IMG/VR virus record: IMGVR_UViG_3300007555_000037
Coordinates: 1-24,060 of that record
DNA length: 24,060 nucleotides
Source: a virus
Strand: one strand, 5' to 3'
How positions within the stretch are numbered: the stretch's first letter is position 1; each line of letters opens with the position of its first letter. Both the position numbers and the translations under genes were made by a program. The notes below the pieces were generated by a model, which saw nothing but the letters and a program-made list of their open reading frames with translations, was not told the origin of the DNA and ran no database searches. Below, piece after piece: positions 7,281 to 14,086 of this stretch.

Positions 7281-8761
7281 TTCATATTTATCTGATGTAT
7301 TTTATAGGGAAATTGTTCTTTAGTATATATCTTGATTCTTTCTGCACTGTGACGTAGTGTAAAGTTCTTATGTGACTTAATATGCATATCGTCCGCAATA
7401 TCGTATAACTTCGCCACAGACCCATCGTCAGACTGTCTCAATCCACGCCCTATCGACTGTAGTACCTTAACCTGACTCTTACTAGGGGATGCGAATACTA
7501 TATTATGTAAATTCCTAATATTAATACCAGTACTGAAAGTCCCCAAACTAGCAACAATAATCGCATTCTTTTGTTTCTCCACGATACCACGTATCTGTTC
7601 ACGGTCAGTTGCATCCACTTCTCCAGACACATAGAATATCTTCCGACCTTCCTCTGCTTTATCTCTCATCATATCAAAGAGAATCTTACCATGTTTCTCT
7701 ACGAACTGGAATAGTACCAGAGTGTTACCTTTCTGGTCTAACGCAAGGTTGGTAATCAACTTGTTGCGTTTCTCGTGGGTAACGATATAATCCATCTCTT
7801 CTTGGTATGTCTTACCCTGCATCATATGACACACGTCATTATGATAACGCAGTAACAGGACAGATATGTCTAGTTGTGCAAGTGTTCCCTGTACCTGTAG
7901 ATCACGTGTCGCAGTAACTCGTTTAGTCGGCCCGAACAACCCTTCGAGTACAAGTTTGTTTGTCTCTGTACCATCTAATGTACCAGTCGTACCAAACCTG
8001 TACGCAGCATTGGAACACTTGTTCATAATACCAGACAGAGACTTCGCCTTGAATAGATGTACCTCATCACCGAACACACAACCAAACTGTTCGAACCACT
8101 CTTTCGGGAACTTGTAGATAGACTGCCATGTAGAGATTATGATCTGTTTGTCGGTCACCTTCTCCTTACCCGAATATATCTTGTGACATAGATCGGGGTC
8201 AAACCCATAGTCCTCGAAATCCTTGTGCATCTGTTCTACCAGACTTGTTGTCGGAACAACAATGAGAATCTTCTCACCAAAGTTTTCCATATACCAACGC
8301 ATTAGGTTGTAGATAATAAATGACTTACCCGAACCTGTGGGTGACAATAGGATTGCACGTTTCTCTTTTATGCCGTGGGTTACCGCATCATACTGGTAAT
8401 CACGTAAAGGAAAGGGTAGGTCTAGTTCACTCTGGAACTTAATAAGGTTTTGATGTTGGACATGGTTCTTATTTTCGGGATGACCATACTCGTCATTGTC
8501 GATCAACTCAATAGGATACATTCTATCTGCACAGAACTTCTTCAGATGTGCATAGAGACCCACATTGAGTTCACGAGTAATCTGATTAAATAACTTTATC
8601 TTACCGTCCCACTTACGTGATTTGAATGCGGGCATAAATTTATGGCCAGGCACATAGAACGAGAAGTACTCACGTAACTCTGGTATCTGGTGCGCCTCTG
8701 CATCAATTGTCATCATCGCATGGTCTTTCAGACCGACACGTATAGTGTTAGGTAAACTCAC
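7277..8761 (-). CDS. uvsW: UvsW-type recombination helicase
   Basis: This 494-residue superfamily 2 helicase (T4 UvsW is about 503) unwinds R-loops and branched recombination intermediates and helps switch from origin-dependent to recombination-dependent replication. Visible motifs are Walker A SPTGSGKS at residues 140-147, motif Ia VVPTTSLVEQM, DEVH at 232-235, GTTGT near 257 in place of SAT, and motif VI SIGRGLRQ near the end. The N-terminal 100 residues carry the small DNA-binding domain typical of UvsW (YVPGHKFMPAFKSRKWDGKI). It follows uvsY by 3 bases and overlaps the kinase-like gene by 4. Confidence 0.95.
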   Translation of the reverse strand: MSLPNTIRVGLKDHAMMTIDAEAHQIPELREYFSFYVPGHKFMPAFKSRKWDGKIKLFNQITRELNVGLYAHLKKFCADRMYPIELIDNDEYGHPENKNHVQHQNLIKFQSELDLPFPLRDYQYDAVTHGIKEKRAILLSPTGSGKSFIIYNLMRWYMENFGEKILIVVPTTSLVEQMHKDFEDYGFDPDLCHKIYSGKEKVTDKQIIISTWQSIYKFPKEWFEQFGCVFGDEVHLFKAKSLSGIMNKCSNAAYRFGTTGTLDGTETNKLVLEGLFGPTKRVTATRDLQVQGTLAQLDISVLLLRYHNDVCHMMQGKTYQEEMDYIVTHEKRNKLITNLALDQKGNTLVLFQFVEKHGKILFDMMRDKAEEGRKIFYVSGEVDATDREQIRGIVEKQKNAIIVASLGTFSTGINIRNLHNIVFASPSKSQVKVLQSIGRGLRQSDDGSVAKLYDIADDMHIKSHKNFTLRHSAERIKIYTKEQFPYKIHQINMK

Positions 8762-8764
8762 AAA

Positions 8765-9214
8765 TTATTGTCCCGCTTCAAACGAACGCCATCTAATCAT
8801 ATTTCCGATAGTCTGATGTCTCCAATTGAGATTGTTGACTATCTCTGTAAGTGTATCTATAATTGTTTTAAGATACTGAATCTTCATCTCAGAGTCTTGA
8901 ATCTCTTTGTCGGAGTCATAGTAGTACTCCTTGAAGTTCTTGGTGGTTGCACTGAGACCCTCGTATGGGTCATACGCCCACCCACGAGACTCAATGTCAT
9001 CTTGGGACATCTTGCCTTCGTAATAGAGGTACTTGTCTTTGAGTAGAACCTTCTGTTTGAACTCCGCCTGTTTGAGACGGAGTTTTGTCAATGAAAGGTA
9101 CTCAAGGTACTTTGCGTGAAGGGCGGGTGTCACCCTTGAGGTTTCGTCCAATTGATGTTTCGCAATTTCGGAGTCTTCTTTCCACTCCGCAAGAATGCTT
9201 TCCAAATCAATCAT
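8765..9214 (-). CDS. uvsY: Recombination mediator UvsY
   Basis: The 149-residue product (T4 UvsY is 137) loads the UvsX recombinase on gp32-covered single-stranded DNA. Support is a helical Lys/Glu-rich protein with the LRLKQAEFKQKVLLKDKYLYYEG segment, where T4 has a similar alkaline stretch ending YYSG, and the shared C-terminus ending FEAG plus one residue. It is directly upstream of uvsW, the usual T4-like linkage. A GGAG site lies 8 bases before the ATG. Confidence 0.85.
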   Translation of the reverse strand: MIDLESILAEWKEDSEIAKHQLDETSRVTPALHAKYLEYLSLTKLRLKQAEFKQKVLLKDKYLYYEGKMSQDDIESRGWAYDPYEGLSATTKNFKEYYYDSDKEIQDSEMKIQYLKTIIDTLTEIVNNLNWRHQTIGNMIRWRSFEAGQ

Positions 9215-9247
9215 AATATAATCTCCATAATGTAAAGGTATATAGTG

Positions 9248-9775
9248 TTAAGTTATCTCGAACTGTGAGAACCTAAATGAAGCGTCAAACGTCACGTAGG
9301 TTACATCTCCCTGTGTTGAGGTGAACTCAATATTACCAAGTGATATAGGCATACAATCCTTATACTTGATCTTTTGAGTTGTGTTGTTGTGACTAGACAA
9401 TACGTGTAGTGTAATGTCAGAGTATGTTGGTATCTTGGTCATTCTCTCGGATTGTGATACTTGACCATCATTGACAATACGAGTCAACCAATCGTACATC
9501 TCTTTATAGGATGATAGACTCTCGTCTAAAATGATCGAGAACGATACTTCGGTGAAGGTGATCTTGTCACCCGCCAAAGGTACTGACGTGATTCTTCGAA
9601 TGGGTAATTCTACAGGATTGACAGATGCGCCTGGATGTGATACAGACTGGACAAAGTATTCCAAGTTGGGATACCTTGCCCTGTCGATGACTACCTTAAA
9701 CCCTGTGGGTTGTAAGTAGTTTAGATTGGTTGTGATTTCCGCATCAGAAATCTGAACTTTACTGTCTACTGGCAT
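9248..9775 (-). CDS. Tail-tube-fold structural protein, gp19-like paralog
   Basis: This 175-residue protein has the same length as the gp19 in this window (20211-20738) and a similar central pattern: a hydrophobic strand ending in Pro, an x-PIRR or PFRG segment, AGD, an Ile-Leu-(N/D)-(D/E) strand and a helix with a Met-x-x-Trp. I infer a tail-tube fold, so it may be a baseplate or tail-terminal tube protein. I cannot tell which T4 gene it corresponds to, if any. It sits beside uvsY rather than in the tail block but has its own exact late promoter 24 bases upstream and an AGAGG ribosome site, as expected of a virion gene. Confidence 0.7.
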   Translation of the reverse strand: MPVDSKVQISDAEITTNLNYLQPTGFKVVIDRARYPNLEYFVQSVSHPGASVNPVELPIRRITSVPLAGDKITFTEVSFSIILDESLSSYKEMYDWLTRIVNDGQVSQSERMTKIPTYSDITLHVLSSHNNTTQKIKYKDCMPISLGNIEFTSTQGDVTYVTFDASFRFSQFEIT

Positions 9776-9798
9776 AATGACCTCTTATAATATACTTC

Positions 9799-9806
9799 TA
9801 TTTATA
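9799..9806 (-). promoter_or_regulatory. T4-type late promoter TATAAATA
   Basis: An exact late octamer on the minus strand, 24 bases before the ATG of the tube-like gene. The AGAGG ribosome site lies between them, which leaves room for a short leader. Confidence 0.75.
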
Positions 9807-9812
9807 AGAGAT

Positions 9813-9950
9813 TTAATGTACAGTTTCCTGTTCACGTATTTTTTCTGCGAGTTGTTTGACGACACCCGCCCAGTAGTTTTTCGCCCACTCGGTTTGTGAA
9901 CGTGCCAATGCATCATTCGCATTGGCGATTAATCTATGATAATCATACAT
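9813..9950 (-). CDS. Small 45-residue soluble protein
   Basis: This short gene begins MYDYHRLIANANDALARSQ and ends with TAA at 9815-9813. A GGGGAG ribosome site lies 8 bases before the ATG. It overlaps the upstream 64-residue gene by 8 bases, in the style of the surrounding genes. The product is predicted to be largely helical, with two Trp and a Lys/Glu-rich end (WAKNYWAGVVKQLAEKI). No family is recognised. It is the last gene of the first early cassette. Confidence 0.7.
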   Translation of the reverse strand: MYDYHRLIANANDALARSQTEWAKNYWAGVVKQLAEKIREQETVH

Positions 9951-10137
9951 CTACTATTCTCCCCTTTCCGACCCAGATGATTTCTTCGAACTTCTGTTCG
10001 TAGGTCTTACCATCTACAGTGAATCCAACTTCGTGTAACTGTTTCAATACGAACTTAACTGCTTCCTTTGCGGTCTCAAAAGAATACCACTTTAGACACT
10101 CACGACCTTGATTTGCAAGTCTTACTTCATACATCAT
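9943..10137 (-). CDS. Hypothetical 64-residue early protein
   Basis: It starts at paired ATGs (10137, 10134) after AAGGAGAG, 6 bases upstream. The first half looks like a small alpha/beta unit (MYEVRLANQGRECLKWYSF, then a helix rich in Ala, Lys and Val). The end is basic (WVGKGRIVDV). No family is recognised. The start follows the stop of the membrane-protein gene by one base, so the two are probably co-translated. Confidence 0.75.
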   Translation of the reverse strand: MMYEVRLANQGRECLKWYSFETAKEAVKFVLKQLHEVGFTVDGKTYEQKFEEIIWVGKGRIVDV

Positions 10138-10138
10138 G

Positions 10139-10279
10139 TTACTCTCCTTTATTTAGTTTGTTACTATAATCTTTACGTCTTTTTTTGAACTCGTCCACTG
10201 CAGCCAAGAAACGTATCGCTCCAGCAAAACAAAAGAACAATCCAAAAAACACAACTAGAAACTCTGTCAGTTCTGACAC
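10139..10279 (-). CDS. Small one-helix membrane protein, GTG start
   Basis: This 46-residue gene starts with GTG at 10279, sharing its first G with the TAG stop of the upstream gene. AAGGAGG lies 7 bases upstream and is among the best ribosome sites in the window. Residues 7-27 are hydrophobic (FLVVFFGLFFCFAGAIRFLAA), long enough for one membrane helix, followed by a basic tail (FKKRRKDYSNKLNKGE) expected in the cytoplasm. There is no cleavable signal. Small one-helix proteins in early phage regions sometimes act in membrane takeover, lysis timing or superinfection exclusion; the role here is unknown. Confidence 0.75.
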   Translation of the reverse strand: MSELTEFLVVFFGLFFCFAGAIRFLAAVDEFKKRRKDYSNKLNKGE

Positions 10280-10704
10280 TACGCAACCTCCTTCAGTTGT
10301 CTGTGGTATCTGTGGTATCCCGCACGATCACCTTTCGGCAACATGATGAACGACTCTTTAGCACCCTCGGTGCCGAAGGGCAACTCCCTCTCAGCAACAA
10401 AGTTGCCATAGAAGTTACGAGTGATGAAGAATGGTGTCTCCCACTCCTCCCACGGAGTCTGGTCACGGTCTACAACAGACCAGTCGAGAAGATACTCCTC
10501 GTATGATTCGTTCCTGTCCTCGATCAGAGGGCGAATCGCCTTCATGAGGTCTCTACCACTATCTTCCGAGTGGTCGAAGTCAAACACATAGGTGCTACCA
10601 CCTTTGTTCTTCCAGTACTGTGGACATTTCCCCACACCATCCCAGTCATGGGCGCCATAGTTTTCACGAACTTGGGTCTCAATTACTAAACGAAGTCTTG
10701 CCAT
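10279..10704 (-). CDS. Hypothetical early protein, 141 residues
   Basis: The frame opens at 10734, but the ATG at 10704 (MARLRLVIETQVRENYGAHD) is preferred: it follows a GAGAG-type site in the conserved promoter leader, and the extra upstream residues come from that leader. The protein is acidic and aromatic-rich, with NYGAHDWDG near the start, CPQYWKNKGG, and a TPWEEWETPFFITRNFYGNF segment. I believe similar proteins occur in other T4-like marine phages, but I cannot name a function. First gene of the first early cassette. Confidence 0.75.
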   Translation of the reverse strand: MARLRLVIETQVRENYGAHDWDGVGKCPQYWKNKGGSTYVFDFDHSEDSGRDLMKAIRPLIEDRNESYEEYLLDWSVVDRDQTPWEEWETPFFITRNFYGNFVAERELPFGTEGAKESFIMLPKGDRAGYHRYHRQLKEVA

Positions 10705-10721
10705 AATTAATTTTCTCTCTT

Positions 10722-10792
10722 TTCTCATTCTCAATACAAGTATTATACAACATCCAACAGGTTTTGTCTAATACCTTTTTGTTATAAGGAAG
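10722..10792 (-). repeat. Repeated early promoter cassette, copy 1
   Basis: A 71-base direct repeat aligned without gaps to 11103-11173. Conserved blocks (plus-strand reading) are TTCTCATTCTCAATACAAG, TATTATACAACAT, TTTTGTCTAATACC and TTTTGTTATAAGGAAG. It contains the promoter at 10742-10770 and the leader of the next gene. Confidence 0.85.
10742..10770 (-). promoter_or_regulatory. Sigma70 early promoter in repeat copy 1
   Basis: The minus strand has TAGACA (10770-10765), 17 bases, then a perfect TATAAT (10747-10742) preceded by TG. It would drive the 141-residue gene, the membrane protein and the two small genes after it. Confidence 0.75.
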
Positions 10793-10799
10793 TCCTTTC

Positions 10800-11087
10800 T
10801 TAGTACTGATTTGCTTCTGCGTGGTGGATGGCATCAGCATAGTAATTCTCTTCCCACTTGTCAGCAGTAGGAGCAGCACGTTCCTCTTGCTCTCGCAGTT
10901 CATTAAGGTGTTCATTCTCAGAACGAACCTCATCAATGTACTTCTCAATAGGAGCAGGGACTACATAATCATCAGAAAGTCGCAGTCTGTTATTCGCTGG
11001 GTCAGCATCAACAAAGATGATCTCTTCAACACGCATCCAGTGCGATTCTTCGGTCAGTCTTACATAGTCATTTTCAAATATAATCAT
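10800..11087 (-). CDS. Hypothetical acidic early protein, 95 residues
   Basis: It starts MIIFENDYVRLTEESHWMRV with a GAGAG ribosome site 7 bases upstream. The first half has the look of a small beta domain (DYVRLTEES, MRVEEIIFVDAD, NRLRLSDDYVVPAP); the second half is a charged helix rich in Glu (IDEVRSENEHLNELREQEER). No family is recognised. It stands alone behind its own copy of the repeated promoter. Confidence 0.75.
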   Translation of the reverse strand: MIIFENDYVRLTEESHWMRVEEIIFVDADPANNRLRLSDDYVVPAPIEKYIDEVRSENEHLNELREQEERAAPTADKWEENYYADAIHHAEANQY

Positions 11088-11102
11088 AATTTACTCTCTC
11101 AG

Positions 11103-11173
11103 TTCTCATTCTCAATACAAGTATTATACAACATAGAACATCTTTTGTCTAATACCGTTTTGTTATAAGGAAG
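11103..11173 (-). repeat. Repeated early promoter cassette, copy 2
   Basis: The second 71-base copy, gap-free against 10722-10792. It includes the promoter at 11123-11151 and the TAA stop of the 62-residue gene (11165-11163). Confidence 0.85.
11123..11151 (-). promoter_or_regulatory. Sigma70 early promoter in repeat copy 2
   Basis: The minus strand has TAGACA (11151-11146), 17 bases, then TATAAT (11128-11123) preceded by TG. Same layout as copy 1; it drives the 95-residue gene. Confidence 0.75.
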
Positions 11174-11351
11174 ACACTTTTAAGAACTTTCTACGTGACT
11201 TCGACCATTGTTTCTTAGGTTTCTTGAACATGATCTCTTCAGTAGTATTCTGTTTGATGTAACCCGCCAGTTGTCCAGCGGAGTTAACAATGTATGTGTG
11301 ATTGGGGATGTTATGGTCACCCCAATCGGTGACCTCTTGTAAGTATTCCAT
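11163..11351 (-). CDS. Hypothetical 62-residue early protein with basic tail
   Basis: Its ATG overlaps the stop of the upstream 113-residue gene by one base (TAATG). The sequence MEYLQEVTDWGDHNIPNHTY leads into a short strand pair and then a strongly basic end (KKPKKQWSKSRRKFLKV), as in nucleic-acid-binding or polymerase-binding small proteins; this is inference. The stop codon lies inside repeat copy 2. No family is recognised. Confidence 0.7.
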   Translation of the reverse strand: MEYLQEVTDWGDHNIPNHTYIVNSAGQLAGYIKQNTTEEIMFKKPKKQWSKSRRKFLKVSSL

Positions 11352-11692
11352 TATGATCTCTTCTTACGTGGTACGAAACCAAGCGCTTCCATTGCATAGA
11401 CGGGCGAACCAGACACCTCATAACCATCCTCATCAGACCAGAATTTGTTTCTGTGGTCAGACAGTTCAATATACTTTTCAATAGTAGCGTGCTTGACTAG
11501 GAAGTTAATCCAAGACTTGTATGGTTTAGAACCATACTTGAATCGTGCGATAAACGTGCGTTCTGGCATACCATGCCAAGATTCGTGACAGTTCGGAGAT
11601 ACTTCCTCCATAGTGCGTGAACCTTCAAACTCACCTTGGTACATAAGATACATACCATCCCAACTGAAGTTTTCTTTAACAAATTTAGTCAT
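11351..11692 (-). CDS. Hypothetical early protein, 113 residues
   Basis: The frame extends to 11758, but the ATG at 11692 (MTKFVKENFSWDGMYLMYQG) follows the conserved promoter leader with AGAGAG close upstream; the extension would run through the -10 and -35 sites. The product is rich in aromatic and charged residues (CHESWHGMPERTFIARFKYG) and ends in a basic PRKKRS. No family is recognised. First gene of a two-gene early operon with the 62-residue gene. Confidence 0.75.
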   Translation of the reverse strand: MTKFVKENFSWDGMYLMYQGEFEGSRTMEEVSPNCHESWHGMPERTFIARFKYGSKPYKSWINFLVKHATIEKYIELSDHRNKFWSDEDGYEVSGSPVYAMEALGFVPRKKRS

Positions 11693-11706
11693 AATCTCTC
11701 TCTCTT

Positions 11707-11760
11707 TTCTCATTCTCAATACAAGTATTATACAGTCCACGGCATCTTTTGTCAACACTT
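11707..11760 (-). repeat. Repeated early promoter cassette, copy 3 (partial)
   Basis: The leader and -10 part (TTCTCATTCTCAATACAAGTATTATACA in plus-strand reading) is identical to the other two copies; the region upstream of the -35 has diverged. Confidence 0.75.
11727..11755 (-). promoter_or_regulatory. Consensus sigma70 promoter in repeat copy 3
   Basis: The minus strand has perfect TTGACA (11755-11750), 17 bases, then perfect TATAAT (11732-11727). Drives the 113- and 62-residue genes. It is divergent from the plus-strand promoter whose -35 starts 36 bases away. Confidence 0.85.
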
Positions 11761-11790
11761 ATTTTGAAAAAAAGTAAAATAAATTAGTAC

Positions 11791-11819
11791 TTGACAATTT
11801 TTGCTATATACTGTATGAT
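11791..11819 (+). promoter_or_regulatory. Sigma70 early promoter for plus-strand cassette
   Basis: TTGACA (11791-11796), 17 bases, then TATGAT (11814-11819). RNA would start near 11826, giving an 18-base leader with a GAGAG ribosome site before the ATG at 11844. Confidence 0.8.
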
Positions 11820-11843
11820 GGTACACATAACTGAGAGAAATAC

Positions 11844-12983
11844 ATGATTCTATCCAAAACTGATGCAGATTACGCTGCAAACATCTTTACCGAGTTCTTT
11901 GCGAACTTTGACCGTATTGATGACTATATGAGACAGATTAAACTGGAACGAATGGACTCTATGCCATTCACTCTGCCCGGCATGGGGCCAGAGGAAGACC
12001 TATTCAATAACTTCGATATGCATCCCAAGGATATGGAGTTCACTATCGCAGAGGCGAAACGTGACCAATTCATGTCCTATATGGATATCACCACTTCCGC
12101 ACCTGTAGAAGCGTCAATTCCTGGCAAGATGATGAACTGGGTAGTGCGTGAGAAGAACACTGGTATGGTCATTGGTATGATTCGATTCGGGTCACCCACT
12201 ATTAATAGTAGACCACGTAATGAGTGGTTGGGTAAACCTCTAGACACAATGAATGCAGAGGTCATGAAACGATTCAACGAGTCCTGTATCATGGGATTCA
12301 ATATCGTACCTGTACAACCATTCGGGTTCAATTACCTCGGTGGTAAGTTACTTGCATCTATATGTACCTCACATACTGTACGTGATGCACTCAACAAGAA
12401 ATATGACTCAAACATCTGTATGTTCGAGACTACATCCTTATATGGTAATGCTAAGGGTGGTGTGTCTATGTACTCTGGTATGAAACCTCAATTGATTGGT
12501 AATGGACAGACAGACTCTAACTTTGCGCCATTGATTAACGATGACAACTATCGCAGACTAAGTGATTGGTTCATTGAACGTAATGGGGGTGAACCTCTTG
12601 TACCTAAAGACGCTTCATCTCGTAAGTTGAAGACACAACAGAAGATGGTGTCGATCATCAAGAACTCACTGAAACAATATGACATGGATGCATATAACAA
12701 GTTCTGTCAAACCTTTATTGATGCCAAAGGACTGACCCAACAAAAGAACTCGTATTACTCTTGCATGGGATATGACCGTGAGAGTGTGAAGAAGTACCTC
12801 AACCTTGAGTCCGATACTATTGTCAAAGCAGATAACTTTGATAGGTTCAGTCTTGAGGGTGTGACAGAATGGTGGCGTAAGAAGGCGACCAATCGATACG
12901 AAACTCTAAAAGCAGATGGGCGTTTGCGTTCTGTTATAGAGACTTGGAACACAAACGCAGACGATATCGATATCATTCGATAA
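11844..12983 (+). CDS. DUF4338 (DruA-like) protein, tentative
   Basis: This 379-residue protein is on the opposite strand to its neighbours. Residues about 90-215 follow the order of features I recall for DUF4338, the domain of DruA in Druantia defence: a strand pair (NWVVREKNTGMVIGMIRFGS), a Trp-Leu-Gly after a charged turn (NEWLGKPL), an Asn then a Val-Pro (GFNIVPVQPFGFNYLGGKLL), a Tyr-containing link, and an ETTSLYG segment followed by SMYSGMKP. The match is by pattern and is not certain. The C-terminal half is helical and basic, suggesting nucleic-acid binding. The early promoter points to action soon after infection. It is followed by a ParB-like gene in the same operon. Confidence 0.55.
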   Translation: MILSKTDADYAANIFTEFFANFDRIDDYMRQIKLERMDSMPFTLPGMGPEEDLFNNFDMHPKDMEFTIAEAKRDQFMSYMDITTSAPVEASIPGKMMNWVVREKNTGMVIGMIRFGSPTINSRPRNEWLGKPLDTMNAEVMKRFNESCIMGFNIVPVQPFGFNYLGGKLLASICTSHTVRDALNKKYDSNICMFETTSLYGNAKGGVSMYSGMKPQLIGNGQTDSNFAPLINDDNYRRLSDWFIERNGGEPLVPKDASSRKLKTQQKMVSIIKNSLKQYDMDAYNKFCQTFIDAKGLTQQKNSYYSCMGYDRESVKKYLNLESDTIVKADNFDRFSLEGVTEWWRKKATNRYETLKADGRLRSVIETWNTNADDIDIIR

Positions 12984-12984
12984 A

Positions 12985-13089
12985 ATGTTGTGTAATTTAC
13001 ATGAAGCGATGAACGCTGAAGGTTACACAATTAAATTAAATATGGAGAGCGAAAGCTATGAAAAAAACGAAAACTACACTACGACCTAA
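12985..13089 (+). CDS. Possible 34-residue ORF overlapping the ParB-like gene
   Basis: An ATG one base after the DruA-like stop opens a 34-codon frame (MLCNLHEAMNAEGYTIKLNM...) that ends 32 bases inside the next gene in another frame. There is no ribosome site, so translation would rely on coupling. It coincides with a stem-loop (TTGTGTAA at 12988-12995 with TTACACAA at 13023-13030), so the stretch may instead be a regulatory leader. Confidence 0.25.
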   Translation: MLCNLHEAMNAEGYTIKLNMESESYEKNENYTTT

Positions 13090-14050
13090 ACCCTTAAACG
13101 CAATCGTACCTGAAGCAAAAGGTATGCGAGTAATCGAAATGGGTTACATCCCAATGAAAATGATTGTTTCGTCCAAATTGGGAACTAACAAAAATAGACC
13201 AGAGGGCGTCAATGCTCGTAAAGTTAGTCTAATGGAAAATGTTATTCGAGCAGACAAATATCGTCCCGAATACTTTGAACCACCTGTCATAGAGAAAAAT
13301 GAAGATGGGACTTTCACTGTCCGCACTGGTGGTCACAGACACATGGCTCACGAAAACACAGGCAGAACAATCTTCTATGCAGCTGTTGTTGAGTTCTTTG
13401 ACGTTAACGGAAAGTCTGCTAATTATTGGAGAACAACTTACCAGTCTAACGAGAACGCTAAGAAAGAAGATGAAGTAGTCACTAAAAACTACCGCACAGA
13501 CCAAGGCATTATGTCCAGTATACAAAGTCTTGTCGATAGTGGTGATGTTGAACCGACTCCCAAAGGCATTCAATCCGCACTGGAAGATCAGGGATTCAGT
13601 CCTACTACCGAGAGAGGCATAAATCTTCTCAATAAGATTCGTCTTGACTTGGGACAGGTTGATGGTGTGACTCGTATCTATTCAAGGAACGAACTTAAAG
13701 GTACTGTAGAACAAGAAACTACTCCGACCACTACCGTGATAGTTCGTACAATGAAAGACTCTAGTGGTTATGACTTGGATTATGATTCTCGTTTGATGAA
13801 AAACATTATGGACTCATATCTGAACACCAAGAAGTACATCAATGTATTTCTACACTGGACTGGTCTAAACCCTAGTGATATTATCAAAGCACGTGAGATT
13901 AAGGATAATGTTATTGTTAACCAATATCTAAAAGCAAAACAATTTGTTGAAGCGTATGAATCTGGTGCATTGGATAACCGTGTTCAAATCCGATACTTAC
14001 CTCAGTTGAATGGTGAGTACGATGTAGAAGAAATCGCTCAGAAGGCTTGA
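13058..14050 (+). CDS. ParB/Srx-like domain protein
   Basis: The 330-residue product has a ParB/sulfiredoxin-type N-terminal half: a positioning segment (VIEMGYIPMKMIVSS, residues 25-39), NVIRADKYRPEYFEPPVIEK with the strand that precedes the motif, then VRTGGHRHMA, where residues 90-95 (TGGHRH) correspond to the G-H/Q-H/R-R nucleotide-binding motif. ParB-like folds bind CTP or ATP and act as nucleases, DNA clamps or transcription regulators; DGQHR proteins in DNA-modification systems are related. The C-terminal half is helical with no recognised domain. GGAG lies 8 bases before the ATG. Its TGA is embedded in the -35 of the tRNA promoter. Exact activity is unknown. Confidence 0.7.
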   Translation: MKKTKTTLRPKPLNAIVPEAKGMRVIEMGYIPMKMIVSSKLGTNKNRPEGVNARKVSLMENVIRADKYRPEYFEPPVIEKNEDGTFTVRTGGHRHMAHENTGRTIFYAAVVEFFDVNGKSANYWRTTYQSNENAKKEDEVVTKNYRTDQGIMSSIQSLVDSGDVEPTPKGIQSALEDQGFSPTTERGINLLNKIRLDLGQVDGVTRIYSRNELKGTVEQETTPTTTVIVRTMKDSSGYDLDYDSRLMKNIMDSYLNTKKYINVFLHWTGLNPSDIIKAREIKDNVIVNQYLKAKQFVEAYESGALDNRVQIRYLPQLNGEYDVEEIAQKA

Positions 14051-14075
14051 CTTTAACTGTTTGGTGTGTTATTAT
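14047..14075 (+). promoter_or_regulatory. Sigma70-type promoter for the tRNA gene
   Basis: TTGACT (14047-14052), 17 bases, then TATTAT (14070-14075), with GTGTG before the -10. The -35 contains the TGA stop of the ParB-like gene. It differs from the gp45 promoter at only five or so of 29 positions. The tRNA begins 11 bases after the -10. Confidence 0.75.
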
Positions 14076-14086
14076 ATAAAAACAAT

